Shown: positions 1-6,940, numbered from the stretch's first letter. The stretch: 7,671 bases of DNA from an uncultured Clostridium sp. (GCF_934754925.1 NZ_CAKVJA010000069.1:1-7671), one strand, 5' to 3'. Notes: generated from the sequence alone by a model not told the origin. Program-made: numbers and translations.

Positions 1-263
1 GGCCAGATAGTTATAATATGGCTATTTCAAATAGTGATTATTATACATGGATACCAAGCTTACAGTTATGTGTTTGTTATTATAATTTAGGTGAAATAAA
101 ATGTTCATATTTCTTTAATGAATTAGCAGCAACATTTAATGGAGAAACAGAAAAAATTTTATATAATAGAAATGTATTCGAAAGAGATTTTAAAGAAATA
201 AAGATAGAACCACCTAAATTAGAGTATCCATTAAAATTAAGTGATTATACTAAATATCTATAG
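1..263 (+). CDS. C-terminal end of a TPR-tailed family 2 glycosyltransferase (partial, cut by left edge)
   Basis: The reading frame is open from the left edge (first whole codon at 3) to a TAG at 261-263, so the ATG at 18 is almost certainly an internal Met and not the start. The visible 86 or so residues contain the pattern WIPSLQLCVCYYNLGE, then a Tyr/Phe-rich FNELA segment, and later ILYNRNVF. In my knowledge of the families this is the TPR-like tail of Clostridium and Bacillus GT2 (SunS-like) glycosyltransferases, whose ends usually read WIPCLQLCVCY...GNYEKA..YNE.A...LYN..YF. The catalytic GT-A domain lies outside the window, so donor and acceptor cannot be read here. Such enzymes are cytoplasmic and modify proteins, including collagen-like spore-surface proteins, or cell-surface glycans. 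The gene is followed by a terminator. I am fairly sure of the family but not of the substrate. Confidence 0.7.
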   Translation, partial: PDSYNMAISNSDYYTWIPSLQLCVCYYNLGEIKCSYFFNELAATFNGETEKILYNRNVFERDFKEIKIEPPKLEYPLKLSDYTKYL

Positions 264-306
264 ATTAAGCATAGTAAGGTTTTTTCATTTAATAGAATAG
301 ATAAAT

Positions 307-383
307 AAAAAGTAATTATAATTCCTATAGAAGTTTATATAGAAGTTTATATAGTCTTCTTTTGGGAAATATAATTACTTTTT
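307..383. terminator. Bidirectional intrinsic terminator between the glycosyltransferase and nadC
   Basis: Positions 307-325 pair with 365-383 over 19 bp with one mismatch (A321/A369). The left arm starts with five A and the right arm ends in a T run reaching 384, so the hairpin has a U tract when read from either strand. It lies between two convergent genes (stop codons at 263 and 394), as expected for a shared terminator. The rest of 264-393 shows no gene. Confidence 0.8.
329..352. repeat. Two tandem 12-bp repeats in the terminator loop
   Basis: AGAAGTTTATAT occurs twice back to back at 329-340 and 341-352, inside the loop of the shared terminator. It looks like a simple slippage duplication that lengthens the loop without disturbing the stem. 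No function is evident. Confidence 0.7.
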
Positions 384-393
384 TCATAAAATT

Positions 394-1233
394 TTATAAT
401 TGCATGAAGTTTTTTAAAGAAATATCGAATGCTTTTACTGAATGGGTTAATTCACCTGAGGAAATAAAATCTACACCAGACAATGCATAATTTCTTACAG
501 TATCTAAAGTAATATTTCCTGAACATTCTGTAAGAGCACGTCCATTTATTAATTTAACCATTTCAGTAGCTTGGGATGGAGACATATTATCTAGCATAAT
601 TATGTCAGCACCAGCTTCAAGAGCTTCTATTACATCTTCTTTAGATTCAGTTTCAACTTCTATTTTTCTAACAAATGAAGAATTTTCTTTAGCTAGCCTA
701 ATTGCTTCTTTTATGCTACCAGCGTATCCAATATGATTATCTTTAATTAAAATTCCATCTGATAAAGAAAAACGATGATTATTTCCACCACCTATTTTAA
801 CAGCATATTTTTCTAATATCCTAAGATTAGCCGTAGTTTTTCTTGTATCTAAAAGTTTTGTATTAAGTCCTTTAAGTTCATTTACATATTTGTTAGTTAA
901 TGTTGCAATTCCACTCATTTTTTGAAGTAAATTTAAAGCAACTCTTTCACCCATTAAAATATTAAGAGCATCGCCCTTAACTTCACCAATTATATCGCCA
1001 GTTTTTACTTTTGAACCTTCTGAAATTAATGATATAAATTCAACTTCACCTAATATGGTAAATACTCTTTCAAATACAGGTAATCCACAAATGATTCCAT
1101 CTTCTTTAGCAATTAGAGAAGCTTTTGCTTTAGAACCTTTAGTAATTACAGAGGAAGCTGTAATATCACCGTAAGGAATATCTTCTTCTAGTGCATTTTT
1201 AATTATTTTATCAATAATTAAATAGTTTAGCAT
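394..1233 (-). CDS. nadC: Quinolinate phosphoribosyltransferase (nicotinate-nucleotide pyrophosphorylase, decarboxylating)
   Basis: This cytoplasmic enzyme converts quinolinate and PRPP to nicotinate mononucleotide, CO2 and pyrophosphate, the last step of the de novo branch of NAD synthesis. The 279-residue product has normal length. An N-terminal alpha/beta domain (about 1-110) leads into the barrel domain. The family signature LDTRKTT (R131, K132) is followed by GGGNNHR (H153, R154) and LIKDNHI (K164). Acidic residues E194 (IEVETES) and D215 (IMLDNMSP), and the closing ECSGNI and ISSGELTHS motifs, are all present. R97 in GERVALNLLQ matches the arginine contributed across the dimer interface in characterised homologues. 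The ATG at 1233 is supported by AAAGGTGG at 1243-1250 nine bases upstream. The start overlaps the end of nadB by 23 bp, which suggests coupled translation. It is the last gene of the nadA-nadB-nadC operon. Confidence 0.97.
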   Translation of the reverse strand: MLNYLIIDKIIKNALEEDIPYGDITASSVITKGSKAKASLIAKEDGIICGLPVFERVFTILGEVEFISLISEGSKVKTGDIIGEVKGDALNILMGERVALNLLQKMSGIATLTNKYVNELKGLNTKLLDTRKTTANLRILEKYAVKIGGGNNHRFSLSDGILIKDNHIGYAGSIKEAIRLAKENSSFVRKIEVETESKEDVIEALEAGADIIMLDNMSPSQATEMVKLINGRALTECSGNITLDTVRNYALSGVDFISSGELTHSVKAFDISLKNFMQL

Positions 1234-2494
1234 ATCTATTATCCACCTTTCTTTTTAAAAAGTTTATTAATTCTTCATAAGAATCTAATGCATATGATTT
1301 AGGTTCTTCAATAATTTCTTTAAATTTTATTTCATTTATTTTAGAGTTAATATTTTCAGAAGCTTGTTTACCAAAAACTAAGGCTTCTAGTAGTGAGTTA
1401 CTAGCAAGTCTATTACTTCCATGTACCCCAGTACAACTAGCTTCGCCAACAGCATAAAGATTATTCATAGATGTTCTAGAAAATAAGTCAACTTTAATTC
1501 CTCCCATACAGTAATGATGAGCGGGAGCTATAGGAAGAAGATCTTTATCCATCTCATAACCTCTTTTTAAACATTCATTATATAGAAAAGGAAATCTACC
1601 CATTAGAAATTCTTTTGATTTTTTAGTCATATCTAGATAAACATAAGGAGTATCTGGTGTTTTTTCTATTTCTTTTAATATTGCAGTAGATACAATATCT
1701 CTAGGAAGTAAGGAATCAATAAATTCTTCGTGGTTTTGATTTAAAATTATTCCACCCTCGCCACGTAGAGATTCTGATAAAAGCAATTTCTTTCCTTTAG
1801 CTGATGGTTCATATAAAACAGTAGGATGAAGTTGCAAATATTCCATATCTTTAATTTCAATATTATTTTTTAGGCTGATATTAAGACCATCTCCAGTTAG
1901 AGACTCGATATTAGTTGTAGAATTAAATATTCCACCAATACCGCCAGTTGCTAAGATAGTAAATTTACTATTTACCTTATAAGTTTTATTTGAGTCCTTT
2001 AAGATTCCACCATAACAAATATTATCTTTAGAGATTAAATCTATTAATGTTATATTTTCTATCATAGTAATATTCTTTTTATTAGCAGCAATGTTTAATA
2101 AAGTTTCAGTAACTGATTTTCCAGTTTCATCTTTAACATGGACTATTCTAAATTCACTATGACCACCCTCTCTTGTATATCTTAGGTTATCTTCAGTTCT
2201 ATCAAAAGGTACTCCCATTTTAACTAAATTATTAATATTCTCAACGGAGTTTTTTATTAGAAATTTAACTGCTTCAGTATCATTATGATAATTTCCTGCT
2301 TTCATTGTGTCATTAAAATAATTTTCTTCATCAAAAATGCCAAGGGAAGTTGAAATTCCTCCTTGAGCTAAATAACTATTACAATCTCTAAAAGTATCTT
2401 TAGTTATCATTAATATCCTAATATCATCTCTTAAATTAAGAGCAGTATAAAGGCCTGCAACACCTGTACCAACTATTAAAACATCATAATTCAT
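1211..2494 (-). CDS. nadB: L-aspartate oxidase, short form
   Basis: This FAD enzyme oxidises L-aspartate to iminoaspartate, the substrate of NadA. The 427-residue product begins with the FAD-binding VLIVGTGVAGLYTA (5-18), then NSYLAQGGIS (39-48), REGGHSEFRIVH (108-119), ATGGIGGIF (182-190) and QLHPT (221-225). LSESLRGEGG (239-248), PRDIVSTAI (264-272) and PAHHYCMGGI (324-333) follow, and the family's closing signature GEASCTGVHGSNRLASNSLLE lies at 350-370. Residues equivalent to E. coli H244, R290 and H351 appear to be H223, R265 and H327. It is about 110 residues shorter than the E. coli enzyme: the C-terminal helical domain is almost absent and only some 50 residues follow the last FAD motif. 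The frame is intact, and short forms are usual in clostridia. Its ATG is 4 bp after the nadA stop with no clear Shine-Dalgarno sequence, so it probably relies on ribosomes finishing nadA. Succinate dehydrogenase/fumarate reductase flavoproteins are related, but the context settles the call. Confidence 0.96.
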   Translation of the reverse strand: MNYDVLIVGTGVAGLYTALNLRDDIRILMITKDTFRDCNSYLAQGGISTSLGIFDEENYFNDTMKAGNYHNDTEAVKFLIKNSVENINNLVKMGVPFDRTEDNLRYTREGGHSEFRIVHVKDETGKSVTETLLNIAANKKNITMIENITLIDLISKDNICYGGILKDSNKTYKVNSKFTILATGGIGGIFNSTTNIESLTGDGLNISLKNNIEIKDMEYLQLHPTVLYEPSAKGKKLLLSESLRGEGGIILNQNHEEFIDSLLPRDIVSTAILKEIEKTPDTPYVYLDMTKKSKEFLMGRFPFLYNECLKRGYEMDKDLLPIAPAHHYCMGGIKVDLFSRTSMNNLYAVGEASCTGVHGSNRLASNSLLEALVFGKQASENINSKINEIKFKEIIEEPKSYALDSYEELINFLKRKVDNRYAKLFNY

Positions 2495-2498
2495 AATT

Positions 2499-3404
2499 TT
2501 ACACTGATAAAAGATGCATATTTTCTAGAGCTTTATGAGCGCTAACTCTAAGTTCTTCGTCAATATGAATTTCAAATTCTTCATTTTTTAAACAATTATA
2601 TAAATCATTAAGAGATATTTTTTTCATATTAGGACAAATCATTCCTGTCTTTGTAGGAATAAAAGTTTTATTAGGACTTTTTAATTTCATTTCATAAAAT
2701 ACACCTTCTTCAGTTACTACAATAAATCCATCAGCAGTTGAAGAAGCACTATAATTAATAAGTTCTGATGTACTTCCTATATAGTCAGCTAAATCACGAA
2801 CTTCTTTATTACATTCAGGGTGAACTAAAACAGGATAGTTTGGATATTTTTCTTTTAGTTCTATAATCTCATCTTTTTCAATTCTTTCATGAGTAGGACA
2901 AAAACCAGGATATAAAGTGAATTTTTTATTTGGTAGTTGTTCAGCTAAATACCCACCTAAGTTTCGATCAGGTAAGAAGATTATTTCGTCAGAATCTATA
3001 TTATTTAATATATTAATAGCTGATGATGAAGTAACACATACATCAGACAAAGCTTTTATATCTAAATTAGAATTAATATAACTGACTACCTTAGCATTAG
3101 GATGCTTGTCCTTTAAAACTTCAAGGCGATTAACTAAAGCCATATCAGCCATAGGGCAAGTTGTACTATTTGATGGAATAAGTACTTTTTTATTTGGAGA
3201 AAGAATTTTTGCACTTTCAGCCATGAATTTTACTCCACAAAAGATTATTAAGTCTTTATTACTTTCCATAGCTTTTTTACTTAAGAAGTAAGAGTCACCA
3301 ACTATATCAGCAATTTCCTGAATTTCATCACACTGATAAAGATGAGCAACTATTAGTGCATTTTTTTCTTCTTTTAATTTTAGTATTTCTTCTTTTAAGT
3401 TCAT
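2499..3404 (-). CDS. nadA: Quinolinate synthase (4Fe-4S)
   Basis: NadA condenses iminoaspartate with dihydroxyacetone phosphate to give quinolinate, using a 4Fe-4S cluster with one open iron site. The product is 301 residues, the usual length of the compact form. Three cluster cysteines are in the expected contexts: C83 (TTCPMADM), C169 (PGFCPTHERI) and C257 (GMICPNMKK). H21 and Y23 in AHLYQCDEIQEIADIVGDS, Y109 and N111 in SYINSN, and H195 and E197 in HPEC match conserved substrate-site positions. The first motif reads HLYQ where HNYQ or HYYQ is more usual, and VTSSSA replaces the common CTSSNA; both look like lineage variation. The ATG at 3404 has AAGGAAG eight bases upstream. It is the first gene of the nad operon and sits just downstream of a palindrome likely to be its operator. 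Extra cysteines (C25, C56, C123, C198, C271) are also present. Confidence 0.97.
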   Translation of the reverse strand: MNLKEEILKLKEEKNALIVAHLYQCDEIQEIADIVGDSYFLSKKAMESNKDLIIFCGVKFMAESAKILSPNKKVLIPSNSTTCPMADMALVNRLEVLKDKHPNAKVVSYINSNLDIKALSDVCVTSSSAINILNNIDSDEIIFLPDRNLGGYLAEQLPNKKFTLYPGFCPTHERIEKDEIIELKEKYPNYPVLVHPECNKEVRDLADYIGSTSELINYSASSTADGFIVVTEEGVFYEMKLKSPNKTFIPTKTGMICPNMKKISLNDLYNCLKNEEFEIHIDEELRVSAHKALENMHLLSV

Positions 3405-3433
3405 TTTTACACTTCCTTTTAAAAATATTTACA

Positions 3434-3447
3434 TGTGTATATACACA
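3434..3447. promoter_or_regulatory. Perfect 14-bp palindrome, candidate operator of nadABC
   Basis: TGTGTATATACACA is a perfect palindrome 30-43 bp upstream of the nadA start codon and over the predicted transcription start. This is a classic position for a repressor. In Firmicutes the nad operon is commonly repressed by NiaR (YrxA) in response to nicotinate, so NiaR is the likeliest binder. I infer that from context and have not matched its motif. No regulator gene is in the window. Confidence 0.5.
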
Positions 3448-3481
3448 AGATTATCATAAAAGTATACATAATTCAATATAA
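3448..3481 (-). promoter_or_regulatory. Candidate sigma-A promoter of the nad operon
   Basis: On the minus strand, TATGAT (plus 3453-3458) stands 17 bp from TTATAT (3476-3481). An overlapping alternative is TTGAAT (3471-3476), 17 bp, TAATCT (3448-3453). Both place the start of transcription near 3441-3446, inside the palindrome at 3434-3447 and about 40 bp ahead of the nadA ATG. Neither pair matches the consensus perfectly; the location is better supported than the exact hexamers. Confidence 0.5.
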
Positions 3482-3613
3482 CTGTATCTGTAGAAAAGGA
3501 TAAGCTTCCTCTGAGGTCAATACATATATTTACAGAATATAATTTGAAAAATGGCATAAGGAACAAATTAGTAGGGAATATAGTCTAATTAAGAAGAGAA
3601 AAATATTAAAATA

Positions 3614-3655
3614 ACGCCTCTGAGGTTCATGAAAATATTGGGAATTAAGAGGCGT
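3614..3655 (+). promoter_or_regulatory. Leader hairpin abutting the ribosome-binding site of the MBOAT gene
   Basis: ACGCCTCT (3614-3621) pairs perfectly with AGAGGCGT (3648-3655), a GC-rich 8-bp stem around a 26-base loop in otherwise AT-rich DNA. The stem ends exactly where the Shine-Dalgarno AGGAAAG (3656-3662) begins, nine bases before the ATG at 3672. No T run follows, so it is not a terminator. It could influence ribosome access or mRNA stability. I do not recognise it as a known riboswitch class. Confidence 0.45.
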
Positions 3656-3671
3656 AGGAAAGAGAGAAAAA

Positions 3672-5048
3672 ATGGTTTTTAGTAGTGTTTTATTTATATT
3701 TAGATTTTTGCCTATAGCAATGATTTTATATTTTTTAACCCCAAATAAATTTAAAAATTTAACTTTGTTGCTTGTAAGTTTAATATTTTATTCTTGGGGT
3801 GAACCTAAGTACTTTTTAATAATGGTAGCATCAATATTTGTAGATTACTTTGTCAGTAGAGGAATAGAGAAAAGTAGAAATAATAAGAAGGTAAGTATAA
3901 TGCTTTTATCCATATCTATATTATTTAATTTAGGAATTTTATTTTTCTTTAAGTATTTTAACTTCTTTTTAGAAAATATAAATAATATTCTTGGGTTATC
4001 TCTAAAATATGTAAAAATAACATTACCTTTAGGTATTAGTTTTTATACATTTCAAACTATGTCATATACTATAGATGTATTTCTAGGGAAAGTTAAGGCT
4101 GAAAAAAACATTATTAATTTTGGAGCATTTGTATGTTTATTTCCACAGCTTATTGCAGGACCTATAGTTAAATATACTGATATAAATCTTGAATTAAAAC
4201 ATAGAAAGATAGATATAAAGCAAATTCAAGATGGGATAGAGTTATTTATACTTGGATTAGGAAGTAAGGTGCTTATAGCAAATAATATAGGAGCATTTTG
4301 GTCTGAAATTGAAGGGAAGGGATTTGATGGAATAGGAACAGTAATAGCATGGATATCTGTTTTAGCATTTGCATTTCAAATATATTTTGATTTTAGTGGA
4401 TATTCATTAATGGCAATAGGACTTGGTAAGATATTAGGATTTAACTTCCCAAGAAATTTTAATTATCCTTACATATCAAAAAGTATAACTGAATTTTGGA
4501 GAAGATGGCATATTACATTAGGGTCTTGGTTTAAAGAGTATGTCTATATACCATTAGGAGGAAATAGAGTAGGTAAGTTAAGAATATATATTAATCTTTT
4601 TATAGTATGGTTTTTAACAGGATTTTGGCATGGAGCTAGTTACAATTTTATATTATGGGGATTATATTTTTTTGTTTTAATTAGTATTGAGAAAGCTTTC
4701 TTATTTAAGTTTTTAGAAAAATATAAAATAATTTCACATATATATTCAATATTTTTTATACTACTTGGATGGACAATATTTGCAGTAGTAGATTTAGAAC
4801 AGTTAAAAATATTATTAAAACAAATGTTTAGCATAAGTAAAAATAATCAATGGATATATTATGTACGAAATTACGGAATTACTTTTATAATTGCAGCAGC
4901 ACTTGCAACTCCTATAGTAAAAAATATATATAATAAGATTATTAAGAGTGATATCTTAAATACAATTATTTTAATGGTTATATTTCTAATAAGTATAGCT
5001 TATTTGGTCGATGCGACATATAATCCATTTTTATATTTTAGATTTTAA
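3672..5048 (+). CDS. AlgI-type MBOAT O-acyltransferase, polytopic membrane protein
   Basis: This belongs to the membrane-bound O-acyltransferase family (AlgI/PatA/DltB type), which passes an acyl group, usually acetyl, across the membrane for attachment to an extracellular polymer. The 458 residues are mostly hydrophobic helices and match the usual AlgI length. Family landmarks run in order: LFIFRFLPIAMILYF (7-21), FYSWGEPKY (39-47), LPLGISFYTFQTMSYTIDVF (118-137), LFPQLIAGPI (156-165), and YFDFSGYSLMAIGLGKILGF (238-257). NFNYPYISKSITEFWRRWHI (262-281) carries H280, and LTGFWHGASYNFILWG (315-330) carries H320, the expected catalytic histidine. The C-terminal NPFLYFRF (451-458) is typical of the family. 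The start is supported by AGGAAAG at 3656-3662. A DHHW-family gene follows after 14 bp, the usual partner arrangement. No dlt or alginate genes are nearby, so the substrate is unknown; a surface or spore glycan is my inference. The end of the gene looks complete. Confidence 0.93.
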   Translation: MVFSSVLFIFRFLPIAMILYFLTPNKFKNLTLLLVSLIFYSWGEPKYFLIMVASIFVDYFVSRGIEKSRNNKKVSIMLLSISILFNLGILFFFKYFNFFLENINNILGLSLKYVKITLPLGISFYTFQTMSYTIDVFLGKVKAEKNIINFGAFVCLFPQLIAGPIVKYTDINLELKHRKIDIKQIQDGIELFILGLGSKVLIANNIGAFWSEIEGKGFDGIGTVIAWISVLAFAFQIYFDFSGYSLMAIGLGKILGFNFPRNFNYPYISKSITEFWRRWHITLGSWFKEYVYIPLGGNRVGKLRIYINLFIVWFLTGFWHGASYNFILWGLYFFVLISIEKAFLFKFLEKYKIISHIYSIFFILLGWTIFAVVDLEQLKILLKQMFSISKNNQWIYYVRNYGITFIIAAALATPIVKNIYNKIIKSDILNTIILMVIFLISIAYLVDATYNPFLYFRF

Positions 5049-5062
5049 GGGATGGTGATTAT

Positions 5063-6166
5063 ATGAAAAAAAATTACTTGTTATATTCTTTTATTATAGT
5101 AGTTATGGTATTAGCAATAGGTAGTTTAATTAAAAATGATAAAAAGTTTTCAGAGTTGGAAAATAGAAATTTAAAAACAAATGTTAAATTTTCAATAAAA
5201 GGTTTTCTTAATGGTAGTTTTCAAGAAGACTATGAAAAGTATATTAATGATCAGTTTCCATTAAGAGATAAATGGATAAGCTTGAAATCAATAAGTGAAT
5301 ATGCTTTAGGAAAGGTTGAAAACAATGGAATAATATATGGAAGTAATGGAGAGTTATTTGAAAAGTTTGATTCTTTAAATGAAGAAAGATTAAAAAATAA
5401 TATTGAAGCTATAAACAACTTTTCACAAAATTACTATGATAAAGTTTCATTAATGATTATACCTAATTCATATGAAATATATAAAGAAAATTTACCTATG
5501 AATTCACCTATAATTATGCAAAGAGAAATAATTAATGAAATATATAATTTTTTACAATTTACTAATAACTTAGATGTAATGAAAGACTTAATAGATAATA
5601 AAAATAAGTATATATATTATAAAACAGATCATCATTGGACTACATATGGAGCTTATTTAGCATATTGTAATTTTATTAATTCAATCAATGAGAATAAAAT
5701 TGATTTAGAAGGACTTCAAGAGGTAGAATTGCCAAATTTTTATGGAACATATTATTCAAAAGCAAAATCTTTTAATATTAAACCAGATACTATGGTTTAT
5801 TATAATTTTAATAATCTAACAATGGAGATAGTTGGCGATAAGATATATGATTCTATATATGATTATTCAAAGGTAAACTTAAGAGATAAATATTCATTAT
5901 TTTTATATGGAAATAATCCACTAACTATAATAAAGAATAAAGACATTAAAAATAATAAAAAAATATTAGTTATAAAAGACTCCTTTGGAAATTCGTTAGT
6001 TCCGTTTTTAACTCAAAATTACGAAGAAATTCATGTTATAGATCTAAGGTATTTTACTAGTAGATTAAGTAGTTATTTAGAAAAAAATTATTTTGAAAAT
6101 ATTTTAATTATATATAACTTTATAAATTTAGCTACAGACAATAATATATTGAGGCTTAAGTATTAA
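5063..6166 (+). CDS. DHHW-family (AlgJ/AlgX-like) membrane-anchored acyltransferase partner
   Basis: The 367-residue product begins MKKNYLLYSFIIVVMVLAIG, a single hydrophobic segment (5-20 or so) that anchors or exports it, leaving the rest outside the membrane. FSELENRNL (29-37), NDQFPLRDKW (62-71) and IIYGSNGELF (90-99) are typical early motifs of DHHW proteins. The namesake TDHHWT is at 188-193 (D189, H190, H191). KDSFGNS (305-311) with S307 is the likely nucleophile region, followed by IHVIDLRYF (323-331). By analogy with AlgJ and AlgX, these residues form an SGNH-hydrolase-like Ser-His-Asp site that completes transfer of the acyl group from the MBOAT protein to an extracellular glycan. 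It lies 14 bp after the MBOAT stop with GGTG at 5054-5057 (and AAGGG further up) as ribosome-binding site, so the two are co-transcribed. Function as partner is well supported, the acceptor is not. Confidence 0.9.
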   Translation: MKKNYLLYSFIIVVMVLAIGSLIKNDKKFSELENRNLKTNVKFSIKGFLNGSFQEDYEKYINDQFPLRDKWISLKSISEYALGKVENNGIIYGSNGELFEKFDSLNEERLKNNIEAINNFSQNYYDKVSLMIIPNSYEIYKENLPMNSPIIMQREIINEIYNFLQFTNNLDVMKDLIDNKNKYIYYKTDHHWTTYGAYLAYCNFINSINENKIDLEGLQEVELPNFYGTYYSKAKSFNIKPDTMVYYNFNNLTMEIVGDKIYDSIYDYSKVNLRDKYSLFLYGNNPLTIIKNKDIKNNKKILVIKDSFGNSLVPFLTQNYEEIHVIDLRYFTSRLSSYLEKNYFENILIIYNFINLATDNNILRLKY

Positions 6167-6222
6167 ATTTACGCAGTAACAATAAAAAGATGAATTACTT
6201 TTTAAAAGTTACTGCGTAAATT
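6166..6222. terminator. Long hairpin terminator between the acyltransferase operon and the Nudix gene
   Basis: The 15 bases at 6166-6180 are perfectly complementary to 6208-6222. A second 6-bp stem nests in the loop (AAAAAG at 6184-6189 with CTTTTT at 6198-6203). It overlaps the last base of the DHHW stop codon and ends 9 bp short of the Nudix stop, so it serves two convergent genes. The tracts flanking the stem are AT-rich but are not clean T runs. Confidence 0.72.
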
Positions 6223-6231
6223 ATTTATATA

Positions 6232-6750
6232 TTATAGATAAGATAAAATACTAATGGTTTTTGTATCTATTATTTCACCTTTTTTTATAAGAAGTTTCAT
6301 CTCGTCTAGCGTAATTTTTTTTATATCTGTAAATTCATCTTCATCACATGATTTTTTACCTTCATATAAATTAGTAGCTTTAAATAAATGAATTATTTCA
6401 TCGCAAAAGCCAGGAGCAGTAGCAATTTTTCCAAGATAAATCATGTTTTGGGCTTTATATCCAGTTTCTTCTTCTAACTCCCTATGAGCGCACGTAATAG
6501 GAGATTCATTTTTATTAAGTTTTCCAGCTGGAATTTCAAGAAGTGTTCTTTCTAAGGGTTTTCTAAATTGCTCTATTAATATAATCTCATTGTCATTTAT
6601 AAAAGGAATTATTGCACAAGCTCCAGGATGTTTTATTATATCTCTATTAGATAAATTACCATCAGGCAATTCAACATCAATATTTATTAGGTTTAAATAG
6701 TTACCATTATAGACAACTGTTTCTTTAATAGTTTTTTCATAAAATTTCAT
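6232..6750 (-). CDS. Nudix hydrolase, ADP-ribose pyrophosphatase type
   Basis: This is a 172-residue Nudix protein, probably cleaving ADP-ribose to AMP and ribose 5-phosphate in the cytoplasm. The Nudix box GX5EX7REUXEEXGU is complete at 76-98: G76, E82, then RELEEETGY (90-98) with the metal-binding glutamates. The surroundings point to the ADP-ribose class: HPGACAIIPF (41-50), EQFRKPLERTLLEIPAGKL (60-78), and TAPGFCDEIIHLFKA (111-125), which has the extra glutamate E118 found in this class. The ATG at 6750 has AAGGAG (6759-6764) eight bases upstream. The gene stands alone, convergent with the acyltransferase operon and divergent from the collagen-like gene. It clears ADP-ribose released by NAD breakdown, so it belongs to the same broad metabolism as nadABC without sharing their operon. 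Substrate is inferred from motifs; other NDP-sugars are possible. Confidence 0.9.
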   Translation of the reverse strand: MKFYEKTIKETVVYNGNYLNLINIDVELPDGNLSNRDIIKHPGACAIIPFINDNEIILIEQFRKPLERTLLEIPAGKLNKNESPITCAHRELEEETGYKAQNMIYLGKIATAPGFCDEIIHLFKATNLYEGKKSCDEDEFTDIKKITLDEMKLLIKKGEIIDTKTISILSYL

Positions 6751-6778
6751 AAATAGATCTCCTTATATGTAGAAGTTT

Positions 6779-6811
6779 ATAATATATAAAATATATTATT
6801 TATATATTATA
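6779..6811 (-). promoter_or_regulatory. AT-only inverted repeat overlapping a candidate -10 box of the Nudix gene
   Basis: ATAATATATAAA (6779-6790) and its exact reverse complement (6799-6810) are separated by 8 bases. On the minus strand a perfect TATAAT lies at 6806-6811, overlapping the outer edge of the repeat, so transcription would start inside it, roughly 50 bp before the Nudix ATG. No good -35 box is seen. In DNA this AT-rich, such symmetry can arise by chance, so a regulatory role is tentative. Confidence 0.35.
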
Positions 6812-6860
6812 TCATAGTATAGGAAAGTAATATTAAAAGTATTTTGTATAAATAATATGT

Positions 6861-6888
6861 AACAATAAGAATTTATAAACATAAAATG
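6861..6888 (+). promoter_or_regulatory. Possible sigma-K-like sporulation promoter of the collagen-like gene
   Basis: An AACA at 6861-6864 precedes CATAAAATG at 6880-6888, with 16 bases between the AC and the CATA. This resembles the sigma-K pattern (AC, about 16-17 bases, CATANNNTA) except for the final base. It would give a leader of about 45 bases. The late mother-cell sigma factor is what one expects for a spore-surface protein, but the match is short and may be chance. The rest of 6751-6940 shows no gene. Confidence 0.3.
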
Positions 6889-6940
6889 AAAGTGTAGATA
6901 AATCAAATGATAAATTTTGGTATATAATTGGGAGGATAAA

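Noticed and set aside
18..263. An 81-codon complete small gene starting at ATG 18
   Set aside because: The frame is open back to the left edge, there is no ribosome-binding site before 18, and the sequence matches the tail of a longer glycosyltransferase.
3106..3291. 61-codon plus-strand frame inside nadA
   Set aside because: It lies opposite a well-conserved NadA region that includes the first cluster cysteine, has no ribosome-binding site, and resembles no family.
3482..3671. c-di-GMP or NAD riboswitch in the leader of the MBOAT operon
   Set aside because: I could not find the conserved cores of the GEMM, c-di-GMP-II or NAD riboswitch classes. The structure seen is a simple hairpin, so only an unclassified leader element is claimed.
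4640..4834. 64-codon minus-strand frame inside the MBOAT gene
   Set aside because: It is antisense to a hydrophobic membrane protein, with no start signal and no recognisable motif.
6770..6781. TAGAAGTTTATA shared between 6770-6781 and 328-339
   Set aside because: It is a short AT-rich word with no common context (a 5' leader versus a terminator loop), most simply chance.
6923..6928. TATAAT considered as the -10 box of the collagen-like gene
   Set aside because: It ends one base before the GGGAGG ribosome-binding site, so transcription would begin at or after the Shine-Dalgarno sequence.
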